NCBI GenBank assembly: GCA_002372175.1
Contig: DFIS01000009.1
Coordinates: 1 to 11,024 of the forward strand
Source: Solobacterium sp. UBA3691
Lineage (GTDB): Bacteria; Bacillota_I; Bacilli_A; Erysipelotrichales; Erysipelotrichaceae
Length of the DNA stretch: 11,024 nt
Direction: 5' to 3'
Under the pieces are notes generated by a model. It saw only the letters and a list, made by a program, of their open reading frames with translations, had not been told where the DNA came from and did not search any database. Below are positions 1-7,154 of the stretch, piece by piece. Within the stretch, counting starts at the first letter, position 1. Every line of letters begins with the position of its first letter. Both the position numbers and the translations under genes were made by a program.

Positions 1-917
1 AAGCCGATCTGGATCAGATACGGTTCATAGACATCTTCCAGTGTCGTTGTCTCTTCACTGATCGAAGTTGCCAGAGCATCAAGTCCCACAGGACCGCCGT
101 GAAAGCGCTCGATGATGCCGCGCAGATACCGCAGGTCAACTTCATCAAGACCCAGAGAATCCACATGCAGACGCTCCAGTGAATCATGCGCGATCTCGGC
201 TGAGATCAGCCCGTTATTCAGTACCTGGGCAAAATCCCGGATCCTGCGCAGAAGCCGGTTGGCTATACGCGGTGTTCCTCTTGAACGCTTGGCGATCTCC
301 GTGATCGCTTTTTCTTCGATCTCCGTATTCAGAACTCTGGCTGTGCGGGCAATAATGCTCTCCAGCTGTTCATTCGTATAGTATTCCAGTTTGGAAACAA
401 TTCCGAAACGGTCACGCAGAGGTGCTGAAAGATCACCGGCTCTGGTGGTTGCGCCAACCAGTGTAAACGGCGGCAGATCCAGCCGGATACTGTGGGCACC
501 GCTGTCCTTGCCGACCATGACGTCGATCACAAAGTCTTCCATGGCCGAATACAGCACTTCTTCGATCACCTTCGGGAGTCTGTGGATCTCATCGATAAAC
601 AGTACATCACCGGGTTCCAGGATCGACAGTACAGCCGCAAGATCGCCGCTCTTATCCACACTCGGACCGGAAACGACCTTGATATGTGTATTCATCTCAT
701 TGGCAATGATGTAAGCCAGGGTCGTCTTTCCTAATCCCGGAGGACCGTACAGTAAAACATGATCAAGTGCTTCATCACGCTGTTTGGCAGCCTGAATAAA
801 GATCTTCAGATTGCTCTTGAGATCCTCCTGGCCGACATATTCATCCAGACGCTGCGGACGTATCGTCTCCTCTTCATCACGGGCATCGGGCATTGCTGAC
901 AATAAACGTTCACTCAT
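1..917 (-). CDS. ruvB: Holliday junction branch migration ATPase RuvB (3' end off window)
   Basis: RuvB is the AAA+ motor that, loaded by RuvA, drives Holliday junction branch migration in the cytoplasm. I translated the 305 visible residues from an ATG at 915-917. Walker A GPPGLGKT is at about residues 58-65, Walker B with DEIH at 109-112, sensor 1 GATTR at 155-159, the arginine-finger segment APLRDRFG at 165-172, and sensor 2 RGTPRIANRLLRR from residue 213. The winged-helix domain starts near 258 and reaches the typical EPYLIQIG, where the window ends, so roughly 30 residues are missing. The reading frame is open throughout. The start lies 4 nt after the ruvA stop codon, with an AGG 8 nt upstream inside the ruvA 3' end, so the two are very likely co-transcribed. 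No ruvC is present; Firmicutes usually use RecU as resolvase. Identification is essentially certain. Confidence 0.97.
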   Translation of the reverse strand, partial: MSERLLSAMPDARDEEETIRPQRLDEYVGQEDLKSNLKIFIQAAKQRDEALDHVLLYGPPGLGKTTLAYIIANEMNTHIKVVSGPSVDKSGDLAAVLSILEPGDVLFIDEIHRLPKVIEEVLYSAMEDFVIDVMVGKDSGAHSIRLDLPPFTLVGATTRAGDLSAPLRDRFGIVSKLEYYTNEQLESIIARTARVLNTEIEEKAITEIAKRSRGTPRIANRLLRRIRDFAQVLNNGLISAEIAHDSLERLHVDSLGLDEVDLRYLRGIIERFHGGPVGLDALATSISEETTTLEDVYEPYLIQIG

Positions 918-921
918 CCTG

Positions 922-1497
922 TTACCTGACTTTCTTCATCAGAAACTGCAGAGCCAGTTTCAGATATGCTTCACTGGTAAGACCCGGCTGTTTTGCCATT
1001 TCCCTGATTGCCTGCGCAACCTCTGCCTGCTTATAGCCAAGACTCTTCAGTCCTTCAGCAGCATCCTTCAGTTCATCTGACAGTTTTGAATCATCACTTT
1101 CATGTGTAACAAGCTTGCCCTTCAGATCAAGGATGATCTGGCTGGCCGTCTTCGCCCCGATTCCCGGCATACTCTTCAGAACACTGACATCACCGTTTTC
1201 AATTGATTCGATCAGCCTGTTCATCGTTGTTCTGCCAAGCATGTTCATGGCTGTCTTAGGCCCAAGTCCCTTGACACTGATCAGACGCTCAAAAAGATCC
1301 TGTTCCTGCAGTGACTCAAAGCCGTACAGTGCCATATCATTCTCCGAGATATGCATATACGTAAAGATCTGAATATCCTGATTCAGACGGACACGGTCAG
1401 TATGCGGATAAGCCACACGCCAGCCCATGCCGTGATTGTCTACGATGATCCAGTCGGCACCGTAAGCTGCTACTGTTCCTCTGATAAATGCGATCAT
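922..1497 (-). CDS. ruvA: Holliday junction DNA-binding protein RuvA
   Basis: RuvA binds four-way DNA junctions as a tetramer and recruits RuvB. The protein has 191 residues, normal for the family. It has an N-terminal OB-fold domain (about 1-64, starting MIAFIRGTV), two helix-hairpin-helix motifs (VKGLGPKTA at 75-83 and MPGIGAKTA at 110-118), the conserved DLKGKL at 124-129, a short acidic linker, and a C-terminal three-helix domain (about 142-191, ALxSLGY-like GLKSLGY) that contacts RuvB. The start ATG is 3 nt after the obgE stop codon. A GAGG lying within the end of obgE is 8 nt upstream, so translation is probably coupled. The gene sits in the order obgE-ruvA-ruvB. Nothing is missing or unusual. 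Confidence 0.97.
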   Translation of the reverse strand: MIAFIRGTVAAYGADWIIVDNHGMGWRVAYPHTDRVRLNQDIQIFTYMHISENDMALYGFESLQEQDLFERLISVKGLGPKTAMNMLGRTTMNRLIESIENGDVSVLKSMPGIGAKTASQIILDLKGKLVTHESDDSKLSDELKDAAEGLKSLGYKQAEVAQAIREMAKQPGLTSEAYLKLALQFLMKKVR

Positions 1498-1500
1498 GTG

Positions 1501-2772
1501 CTAGTCCTCAAAATCCATAATATATGTACCGACGATGACCTGATCACCGTTTTCGCAGCCCTCATTGCGCAGAGCATCTTCAATGCCCATACGTCTCAGC
1601 AGCATGGCAAATTCGTATACACTCTCTTCTGACTCAAAGTCGACCATATCGACAAGCCTGTCAACTCTGTCACTTTCCACCTTCCAGCGGTGATTGCCGA
1701 GATTGACGATCTTGAATACAGGCTGCTTAGGTTCATACCTGTAAACAACGATCTCTTCTTTCTCTGTATTCTCTTCTTCCTGCCGGCGGCTTTCCTCGAT
1801 CAGTTCCATCGCCTTGTACAGGATCGGTTCCAGTCCCTTATGCATCAGTGTACTGGTCTCATAGATTTCAAGATCCGGATATCTCTTCTTAAACTCTTCA
1901 AGATAATCCTGCGCATACTCACCGTCCATCTTATTGGCAACGATGATCTGCGGTCTGTTCTCAAGATCTAGATCATACGTCTTCAGTTCGTTGTTGATAA
2001 CTTCGTATGCATCCCAGGGCTCGCTTTCTTCACCGTTCATGTCGATCACATGGATCAGCACACGGCATCTGCGAATATGACGCAGAAACTCATGACCAAG
2101 TCCCTTGCCTTCTCCGGCCCCTTCGATCAGTCCCGGCATATCCGCCAGCACAAAGCTTCTCTCATCCGGCAGCGTAACGACACCGATATTCGGCTCAAGG
2201 GTTGTGAAGTGATATGCAGCGATCTGCGGCTTCGCGTTTGTTACTACAGACAGGAATGTCGACTTGCCAACGGAAGGAAGACCGATCAGCCCCGCATCCG
2301 CCAGCAGTCTCAGTTCGATCTGCAGCTCAAGCACTTCTCCGGGCTGTCCGGGCTGAGCATAATCCGGTGCTGAATTCCGGCTGGTCGCAAAATGCACGTT
2401 GCCAAGTCCGCCCTTACCTCCTCTGGCGATCAGAACGATCTGTTTTGGCTTGGTCAGATCTGCCAGCAGATCACCCGTAGCCTTGTTTCTGATCATCGTC
2501 CCCAAAGGTACTTTGATCGTCACATCATCACCGTCTTTACCATGCATCTTCTTGGTCATGCCGTCGCCGCCGTTGCCGGCTTTGACATTCCTGGTAAATC
2601 TGAGCTTGGACAGTGTTGTCTCGTTAGTATCTACCTCAAAGTAGATATTTCCGCCGTGTCCGCCGTCACCGCCGAAAGGACCGCCGTTGGGATAGAACTT
2701 CTCATGACGAAAAGCAGCGGAACCCTTTCCGCCGTCTCCGGCTTTCACTTTAATCGTAATAAGATCGATCAT
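1501..2772 (-). CDS. obgE: Obg family ribosome-associated GTPase ObgE/CgtA
   Basis: Obg is an essential GTPase associated with 50S ribosome assembly and stress or (p)ppGpp signalling. The 423-residue protein has the three expected domains. The glycine-rich Obg fold spans about 1-158 (GDGGKGSAAFRHEKF near the start, several GG repeats). The G domain has G1 GLPSVGKST at 164-172, the switch I segment HFTTLEPN at 188-195, G3 DMPG at 211-214 and G4 NKMD at 280-283. After a charged linker (about 325-342), a C-terminal OCT domain spans about 343-423. The GTPase motifs look intact. An AGAGG about 5 nt before the ATG serves as ribosome binding site. The gene follows rpmA, as in many Firmicutes, but is separated from it by a terminator-like hairpin (2788-2814), so its expression may be lower than that of the ribosomal protein genes. 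Confidence 0.97.
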   Translation of the reverse strand: MIDLITIKVKAGDGGKGSAAFRHEKFYPNGGPFGGDGGHGGNIYFEVDTNETTLSKLRFTRNVKAGNGGDGMTKKMHGKDGDDVTIKVPLGTMIRNKATGDLLADLTKPKQIVLIARGGKGGLGNVHFATSRNSAPDYAQPGQPGEVLELQIELRLLADAGLIGLPSVGKSTFLSVVTNAKPQIAAYHFTTLEPNIGVVTLPDERSFVLADMPGLIEGAGEGKGLGHEFLRHIRRCRVLIHVIDMNGEESEPWDAYEVINNELKTYDLDLENRPQIIVANKMDGEYAQDYLEEFKKRYPDLEIYETSTLMHKGLEPILYKAMELIEESRRQEEENTEKEEIVVYRYEPKQPVFKIVNLGNHRWKVESDRVDRLVDMVDFESEESVYEFAMLLRRMGIEDALRNEGCENGDQVIVGTYIMDFED

Positions 2773-2787
2773 TTATACCTCTTCTTC

Positions 2788-2814
2788 AAAAAAGCCCCTG
2801 ATCGACAGGAGCTT
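2788..2814 (-). terminator. Intra-operon rho-independent terminator or attenuator between rpmA and obgE
   Basis: On the minus strand a 9-bp stem (2792-2800 with 2806-2814, one G-U pair) with a 5-nt loop is followed at once by six U residues. This is a textbook intrinsic terminator shape. It lies in the 53-nt gap between the rpmA stop and the obgE start. No promoter is evident between the hairpin and obgE, so it probably allows partial readthrough and sets a lower level for obgE-ruvA-ruvB. It could also act as an mRNA-stabilising 3' end for the ribosomal protein transcript. Confidence 0.75.
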
Positions 2815-2825
2815 CGGAAGACAAA

Positions 2826-3113
2826 CTATGCTTGTTCAGGATATACAGAAACCTGCTTTTTATCTTTGCCCAAGCGCTCGTATTTAACGATGCCGTTTGC
2901 TGTAGCGAACAGTGTGTCATCACCGCCGCGCTGAACATTCTTTCCGGGATAGATCCTTGTGCCTCTCTGACGGTAGATAATGGAACCTGCAGAAGCAAAT
3001 TCACCGTCTGCTTTCTTAGCGCCTAATCTTCTGCCTGCGGAATCACGTCCGTTCTTTGTGGAAGAAACACCCTTCTTACTTGCGAAGAACTGAATATCTA
3101 ATGTGTATTTCAT
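2826..3113 (-). CDS. rpmA: 50S ribosomal protein bL27 with cleavable N-terminal extension
   Basis: bL27 is a large-subunit protein whose N-terminus reaches toward the peptidyl transferase centre. The 95-residue sequence has the family core SKKGVSSTKNGRDSAGRRLG followed by the GSIIYRQRGTRIYPG and GGDDTLFA segments. It begins with the Firmicutes-type extension MKYTLDIQFFA, which in this group is removed by the protease Prp after the FFA motif. Here that would be after Ala11, leaving Ser12 as the mature N-terminus. The protease gene lies directly upstream. The start is supported by GGAGGTG 7 nt before the ATG, overlapping the prp stop codon. The gene is intact. Confidence 0.97.
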   Translation of the reverse strand: MKYTLDIQFFASKKGVSSTKNGRDSAGRRLGAKKADGEFASAGSIIYRQRGTRIYPGKNVQRGGDDTLFATANGIVKYERLGKDKKQVSVYPEQA

Positions 3114-3117
3114 TGTT

Positions 3118-3420
3118 TTACACCTCCGTTATTTTCATATTTTCCGGATACTGGTCGCTGACCGTTTTCAGCTGATAGTAACCGGTCTCAAGAATAGTCT
3201 GAGTCAAAGCATCTTTACTGTCTGTGCGGATCTCTATACTGTTCTCTTTGATCTTAATATCCGCGGATGCTTTCATCTCATCCAAAGCATTGCATAGTCC
3301 GAATGCGATCGAACTGACTCCGGCACAGATCAGATCTTCTCCGTATTCGGCCGCATCCGCGTGCCCTGTTACGCTGATCTTTTCTATACCATTGCGCCGT
3401 TTGATGCTGACGCGGATCAT
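3118..3420 (-). CDS. prp: Ribosomal-processing cysteine protease Prp (YsxB/DUF464 family)
   Basis: Prp is the small cysteine protease that trims the N-terminal extension of bL27, an essential maturation step in Firmicutes. The 100-residue protein has the expected small-family size. The catalytic pair is visible as His20 in VTGHADAAEYGED and Cys32 in DLICAGVS, with the 12-residue spacing of the family. It sits between rplU and rpmA, its usual place. The start codon overlaps the rplU stop (TAATG arrangement, 1 nt shared), so translation is likely coupled. Its substrate, with an intact cleavage motif, is the next gene. Assignment rests on motif and context and is strong. Confidence 0.94.
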   Translation of the reverse strand: MIRVSIKRRNGIEKISVTGHADAAEYGEDLICAGVSSIAFGLCNALDEMKASADIKIKENSIEIRTDSKDALTQTILETGYYQLKTVSDQYPENMKITEV

Positions 3421-3731
3421 TAACCTTCGATTGCTTCAACAAGCAGCTTTGTATAAGGCTGACGATGACCCTGACGACGGCGGGTAGAACCTTTCTTCTG
3501 CTTGTACTTGAAGATATGAATCTTCTTTTCCTTGCCCTGCTTTTCCAGTTTGCAGGTAACCTTTGCACCCTCAATGTAAGGAGTACCAACCTTGAGAGTA
3601 CTGTCGGAGATCAGGCAGACCTTGTCGAGAACGATCTCATCACCGGGCTCTCCGGCGAGCTTCTCAACAAAGATGCTCTGTCCCTTTTCTACTTTTAACT
3701 GTTTTCCGCCTGTTTCGATAATTGCATACAT
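3420..3731 (-). CDS. rplU: 50S ribosomal protein bL21
   Basis: bL21 is a large-subunit protein that binds 23S rRNA. From the ATG at 3729-3731 it has 103 residues and begins MYAIIETGGKQLKVEKGQ. It includes the typical VGTPYIEGAKV segment and the basic KYKQKKGSTRRRQGHRQPYT stretch near the C-terminus. I chose this start over an in-frame TTG six bases upstream because AGGAGGTG (3739-3746) lies 7 nt before this ATG and family members begin MYAII. It is the first gene of the operon and is preceded by a structured leader and a consensus promoter. The stop codon overlaps the prp start. Confidence 0.97.
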   Translation of the reverse strand: MYAIIETGGKQLKVEKGQSIFVEKLAGEPGDEIVLDKVCLISDSTLKVGTPYIEGAKVTCKLEKQGKEKKIHIFKYKQKKGSTRRRQGHRQPYTKLLVEAIEG

Positions 3732-3835
3732 AATCAAACACCTCCTGTATTATCTTAAGACGCGCTGTTAAGGGGACCGAAGTACTTAAAACCCTTCTCC
3801 AAGCGGTTACCGACCACACAAAAAGGTCTGATAAC
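3732..3835 (-). ncRNA. Structured 5' leader of rplU (L21-leader-like)
   Basis: The promoter at 3842-3870 predicts a 5' untranslated region of about 100 nt before rplU. On the minus strand it can form several hairpins: GACC/GGTC around a U-rich loop near its 5' end, AAGGG paired with CCCTT around an inner ACUUCGGU, and CTTAA paired with TTAAG just before the AGGAGGTG. The last two share CCCTTAA and so could be alternatives. Firmicutes rplU genes are known to carry an L21 leader (Rfam family of that name), thought to be bound by a ribosomal protein for autoregulation. I base the call on position, length and hairpins; a covariance-model search was not possible here. Confidence 0.6.
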
Positions 3836-3841
3836 ATGTAG

Positions 3842-3870
3842 ATTATACTAGAACCGTCATTGCGAGTCAA
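3842..3870 (-). promoter_or_regulatory. Sigma-A promoter of the rplU-prp-rpmA operon
   Basis: On the minus strand TTGACT (3865-3870) and TATAAT (3842-3847) are separated by exactly 17 nt. This nearly perfect housekeeping promoter predicts a start near 3835. The -35 box overlaps the stop codon of the upstream P-type ATPase gene (3867-3869), so the two transcription units abut with no spacer. Confidence 0.85.
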
Positions 3871-6215
3871 TCAAATATCACGCGATGACGATATTTTCTG
3901 TATTCTCTGACAACCGCTTCCTGCAGCTTTGTGACGATGGCGATCAGCACCGGCACAATGATGCTTCCGGGCAGGATGACAAGAAGATCAGACACCCTCA
4001 TCTGCACATGCAGGATCGGTGCCAGCACCACCAGTCCGCAGGCAAGACCAATGCCCATGCACAGGATCACGGCAGCCCTCTTTCTGTCCGGCGGGAAGTA
4101 TACCTTGAACAGTGTATACAGATATGCATACATCGTCAGAATGATCATGATCGTATTCTCGCGTTCAGCGCTCAGCATCAGCTGCTCTTTCAGCAGATCG
4201 ACCGCCAGTGCAGCAATAAAGACGATCAGAGACGTAGGCAGGGCATTGCGGAAAGCCCGTGAAAGGAAGTTTGCCTTGACCCTCTCATAGCTGGGTTCCA
4301 TCTGCAGCAGGAATGTCGGAATGCCAACGCCGAAAGCACTGATCAGAGACAGATGGATCGGCAGGAACGGATAATCACGTCCCAGGAAGATCACATACAT
4401 GGATAACAGGAACGAGAATACTGTCTTTACCAGATACATCGATGCAGCTCTGCCGATATTGTTGATCACCCTTCGGCCTTCATTGACGATACCCGGCACA
4501 TGCGCAAAGTCATTGTCCAGAAGAATGATATTGCCGGAATCACGGGCTGCCTGCACACCGCTGCCCATGACAATGCCTACTTCTGCCTTCTTGAGTGCCA
4601 TGACATCATTGACGCCGTCACCGATCATCGCCACGTGATGACCATGTTTCTGCAGGATCCCGATCATCTCTTTCTTCTGATCCGGAAGCACTCTGCCAAA
4701 TACCGTATTGCCAAGTACGAGTTCCTCGGGAATCTCGCCCTTATACAAACTCATATCCGCACTGCTGACCGCATTCGGGATCCCTGCCTGTACAGCCAGT
4801 GACGAAGCCGTTAACGGATCATCTCCGGAGATCACTTTCAATGCGACACCCTGACGCACAAAATAACGGATGATATCAGCTGCATTGTCACGCAGGACAT
4901 CACTGATCACAAACAGTGCGAGAGGTTCCTTCCTGGTGCAGGACAGGTCTTCACTGCTTATCTCACTGTCGGAAGAATGTGCGAGAACGACGATCCTGCA
5001 TCCCCTGCGTATATCTTCTGCCGCAAGATCCCGCAGTTTACTGGCATCATTGGGAAACAGAAACTCCATGGCACCAAGGAAGAAGGTCCCCTCTTCGCCG
5101 AAACTGACACCCGCATACTTGCGCTCTGAAGAAAACGGCAGTACGGAAGTCTCAGCGTAGAAATCATTTTTATCGAAATATGCCAGCAGCGCTTTGTCTG
5201 TCGCATTGGCATTCTTTTCAAATATCCTGACATAACTGCCCATGATATCCCTGATCCGATCCATGTCTGTATCTCCGTACGGGATGACCTTCTGTACGGC
5301 CATGACACCTTTCGTCAGGGTTCCGGTCTTATCCATGCACAGCACATCGATCCTTGCCAGAGATTCTATACTGTAGAGATCCTGTACAAGAACAGACCTG
5401 CGGCTGAGACGGATCACACCGGCAGCCAGTGAAATACTTGTCAGTACCACAAGTCCCTCGGGAATCATGCCGATGATCGCAGATATCGTCTTCAGTACAG
5501 CTGTCCGCCAGCCGAGGCCGATCTGCACCTTCTGCACCGTATACAGCAGGATGCCCATCGGAATGATCACGACCGAGATGATCCTCAGCATCTTCTGCAG
5601 ATCATTCTGCAGCACAGAATCCGCAGGCGCATACTTCCGGGCATCCTTCATGATCGTTTCCGAGAAATTATCAGCGCCCACACGTATCAGATCTGCCTGG
5701 GCATCACCGGATGTCACTACCGTTCCTGCAAGTACCGTATCCCCTGTTCTGCGAATCAGAGAATAACTCTCACCGGTGATGATGGCTTCGTTCACCTCGA
5801 GATATCCGCCGGTAATAACCGCATCCGCAGGTATCTGCATTCCCGCCTTCAGCCGTATATGATCACCGAGGACAAGATCTTCGCTCATGACTTCCTGCCA
5901 CTCTGCATCACGCAGAACAGAGATCTTCTCTTCGATCAGGATATGCATGCGGTCAAGGATCTTCTTGGCTTTGACCTCCTGCCAGATACCGATACATGTA
6001 TTGAAGATCACGGTCATGTAGAAGAAGGAGTTAGCCTCCTGATCGGTAAAGATGACCAAAACGAAAAGGATCGTATTGATCAGGTTGAAATAGGTAAACG
6101 TATTCGCTTTGACAATATCCATGACAGATCTTGTCAGACGTCCTGTACCTTTGTTTACCTGCCCGCGATCCTTTCGTATACGGACTTCTTCACTTGTCAG
6201 ACCGGTTTGTTTCAT
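3867..6215 (-). CDS. Cation-translocating P-type ATPase (HAD superfamily; CtpE/Exp7-like)
   Basis: This is a membrane pump that uses ATP and a phospho-aspartate intermediate to move cations. The 782 residues show all core motifs: actuator-domain TGES at 147-150, membrane motif PEGL at 252-255, phosphorylation site DKTGTLT at 295-301 (Asp295), nucleotide-domain SSERKYAG around Lys366, hinge GDDPLTA at 464-470 and GDGVND at 532-537. About ten membrane segments are visible, four before the catalytic core and about six from residue 590 on. The PEGL motif and the soluble N-terminus starting GLTSEEV without a metal-binding domain argue for a P2/P3-like pump rather than a heavy-metal P1B pump. The overall look recalls pneumococcal Exp7 and mycobacterial CtpE (the latter linked to calcium), so Ca2+ is a reasonable but unproven substrate. 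The first Met has no good Shine-Dalgarno but matches the family N-terminus. Confidence 0.9.
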   Translation of the reverse strand: MKQTGLTSEEVRIRKDRGQVNKGTGRLTRSVMDIVKANTFTYFNLINTILFVLVIFTDQEANSFFYMTVIFNTCIGIWQEVKAKKILDRMHILIEEKISVLRDAEWQEVMSEDLVLGDHIRLKAGMQIPADAVITGGYLEVNEAIITGESYSLIRRTGDTVLAGTVVTSGDAQADLIRVGADNFSETIMKDARKYAPADSVLQNDLQKMLRIISVVIIPMGILLYTVQKVQIGLGWRTAVLKTISAIIGMIPEGLVVLTSISLAAGVIRLSRRSVLVQDLYSIESLARIDVLCMDKTGTLTKGVMAVQKVIPYGDTDMDRIRDIMGSYVRIFEKNANATDKALLAYFDKNDFYAETSVLPFSSERKYAGVSFGEEGTFFLGAMEFLFPNDASKLRDLAAEDIRRGCRIVVLAHSSDSEISSEDLSCTRKEPLALFVISDVLRDNAADIIRYFVRQGVALKVISGDDPLTASSLAVQAGIPNAVSSADMSLYKGEIPEELVLGNTVFGRVLPDQKKEMIGILQKHGHHVAMIGDGVNDVMALKKAEVGIVMGSGVQAARDSGNIILLDNDFAHVPGIVNEGRRVINNIGRAASMYLVKTVFSFLLSMYVIFLGRDYPFLPIHLSLISAFGVGIPTFLLQMEPSYERVKANFLSRAFRNALPTSLIVFIAALAVDLLKEQLMLSAERENTIMIILTMYAYLYTLFKVYFPPDRKRAAVILCMGIGLACGLVVLAPILHVQMRVSDLLVILPGSIIVPVLIAIVTKLQEAVVREYRKYRHRVIFD

Positions 6216-6225
6216 GCCTGTAACG

Positions 6226-6234
6226 ATTATATCA
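6226..6234 (-). promoter_or_regulatory. Extended -10 promoter immediately before the P-type ATPase
   Basis: The minus strand reads TGATATAAT: a perfect TATAAT (6226-6231) with the TGn extension (6232-6234). No good -35 box is found 16-18 nt upstream, which is common for extended -10 promoters. Counting 7 nt downstream puts the start near 6219, only about 4 nt before the ATG at 6215. The transcript would be nearly leaderless, consistent with the lack of a Shine-Dalgarno sequence there. Confidence 0.5.
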
Positions 6235-6242
6235 TCTCCGCA

Positions 6243-7154
6243 CTAGCCAAGGATCGCCTGCGCCAGAAGATTTCTTTGCGTATTGATTTCGTTTTCCTTA
6301 AGAACTGTCTGATAGCTTCCGGCAGCTGCCCGTGCATAACCGCAGGCAAAGCGCAGAGCCTGTCTTCTGTTCAGCCCCGAAAGCAGTGCACAGATATATG
6401 ACGCCAGATGGACTTCCCGGCATCCGGAACGGTCACGCACCGGCGTTCTTTCCGCCGTTACCGGTATCACATCATCCGCTGTGATCACGGCTGCACTCAG
6501 ATCCTGGTTCAGGATGACGACATCATCTGCTGTAAGGTCCCGCAGGGATCGGATGATCTCATCGCTCTCTTCACTGTCGGAGAGATAATATGCTTCTCTG
6601 TCGGTGATATGGATCAGCGGATCGTACATGATCAGATCGGACAGGATATCCGTATCGAGCATCAGCCCGCCTTCGTTCAGGATCAGTGCCAGCTTTCCGT
6701 CATATGTCTTCAGCAGGTCCATGATCTCATCGGCACAGTAATGCAGGATCTCCGTATCCAGAATGATCCATGTATATGCAGAGAGATCAAGTTTGGACAG
6801 AGATACCGTCTCCCAGGCATTCTGTGCTCCTTCAGTTTCCATCAAGGATGTATATCCCTGTTTATCCACGAGCGTATACCGGCAGCCGTTGATCGCATCC
6901 GTGGTTCTTTTCAACGGGATATCCGCCTTTGCAAGATCTTCAGCAACAGAGTCTGCGTATACACCCGTACCAAGCGGAAAGACAATGTCACAGCTCTGTT
7001 TCAGCGCGTCAAAGGTCTTCTTCATGATATAGCCGGAACCGCCCGTACGCAGGATCGTCTCCTTTACACTGGCATCTTCATTGCCCTTTGGCATCGCATC
7101 CGTCAGTGCCGCAATATCCGCGGTAACCGGCCCCAGTACAAGTATCTCAGCCAT
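6243..7154 (-). CDS. PfkB-fold (ribokinase-like) protein with degenerate catalytic signature
   Basis: The 303-residue protein has the size and layout of PfkB-family sugar/nucleoside kinases. It has an N-terminal strand MAEILVLGPVTAD, a TGGSG segment at about 37-41, PLGTGVYADSVAEDL at 60-74, and a C-terminal helix region after residue 248. The diagnostic second signature, normally DTTGAGDAF, reads DRSGCREVH at 241-249. The glycine loop is disrupted and the catalytic aspartate position holds Glu247. The usual Asn of the first signature is also absent. It may be a kinase with altered chemistry, a sugar-binding non-enzyme, or inactive. The start ATG at 7152-7154 has GGAGG 6 nt upstream; an in-frame extension further upstream lacks this support. 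It overlaps the peroxiredoxin gene by 8 nt, so the two are probably one operon. Substrate unknown. Confidence 0.75.
   Translation of the reverse strand: MAEILVLGPVTADIAALTDAMPKGNEDASVKETILRTGGSGYIMKKTFDALKQSCDIVFPLGTGVYADSVAEDLAKADIPLKRTTDAINGCRYTLVDKQGYTSLMETEGAQNAWETVSLSKLDLSAYTWIILDTEILHYCADEIMDLLKTYDGKLALILNEGGLMLDTDILSDLIMYDPLIHITDREAYYLSDSEESDEIIRSLRDLTADDVVILNQDLSAAVITADDVIPVTAERTPVRDRSGCREVHLASYICALLSGLNRRQALRFACGYARAAAGSYQTVLKENEINTQRNLLAQAILG

Noticed and set aside
2392..2934. Plus-strand frame across obgE and rpmA
   Set aside because: It is antisense to two certain genes and crosses a terminator hairpin; nothing in its translation looks like a protein family.
5859..6401. Open plus-strand frame opposite the ATPase start
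   Set aside because: It runs across two minus-strand genes, has no promoter or motif, and appears to be a shadow of their codon use.
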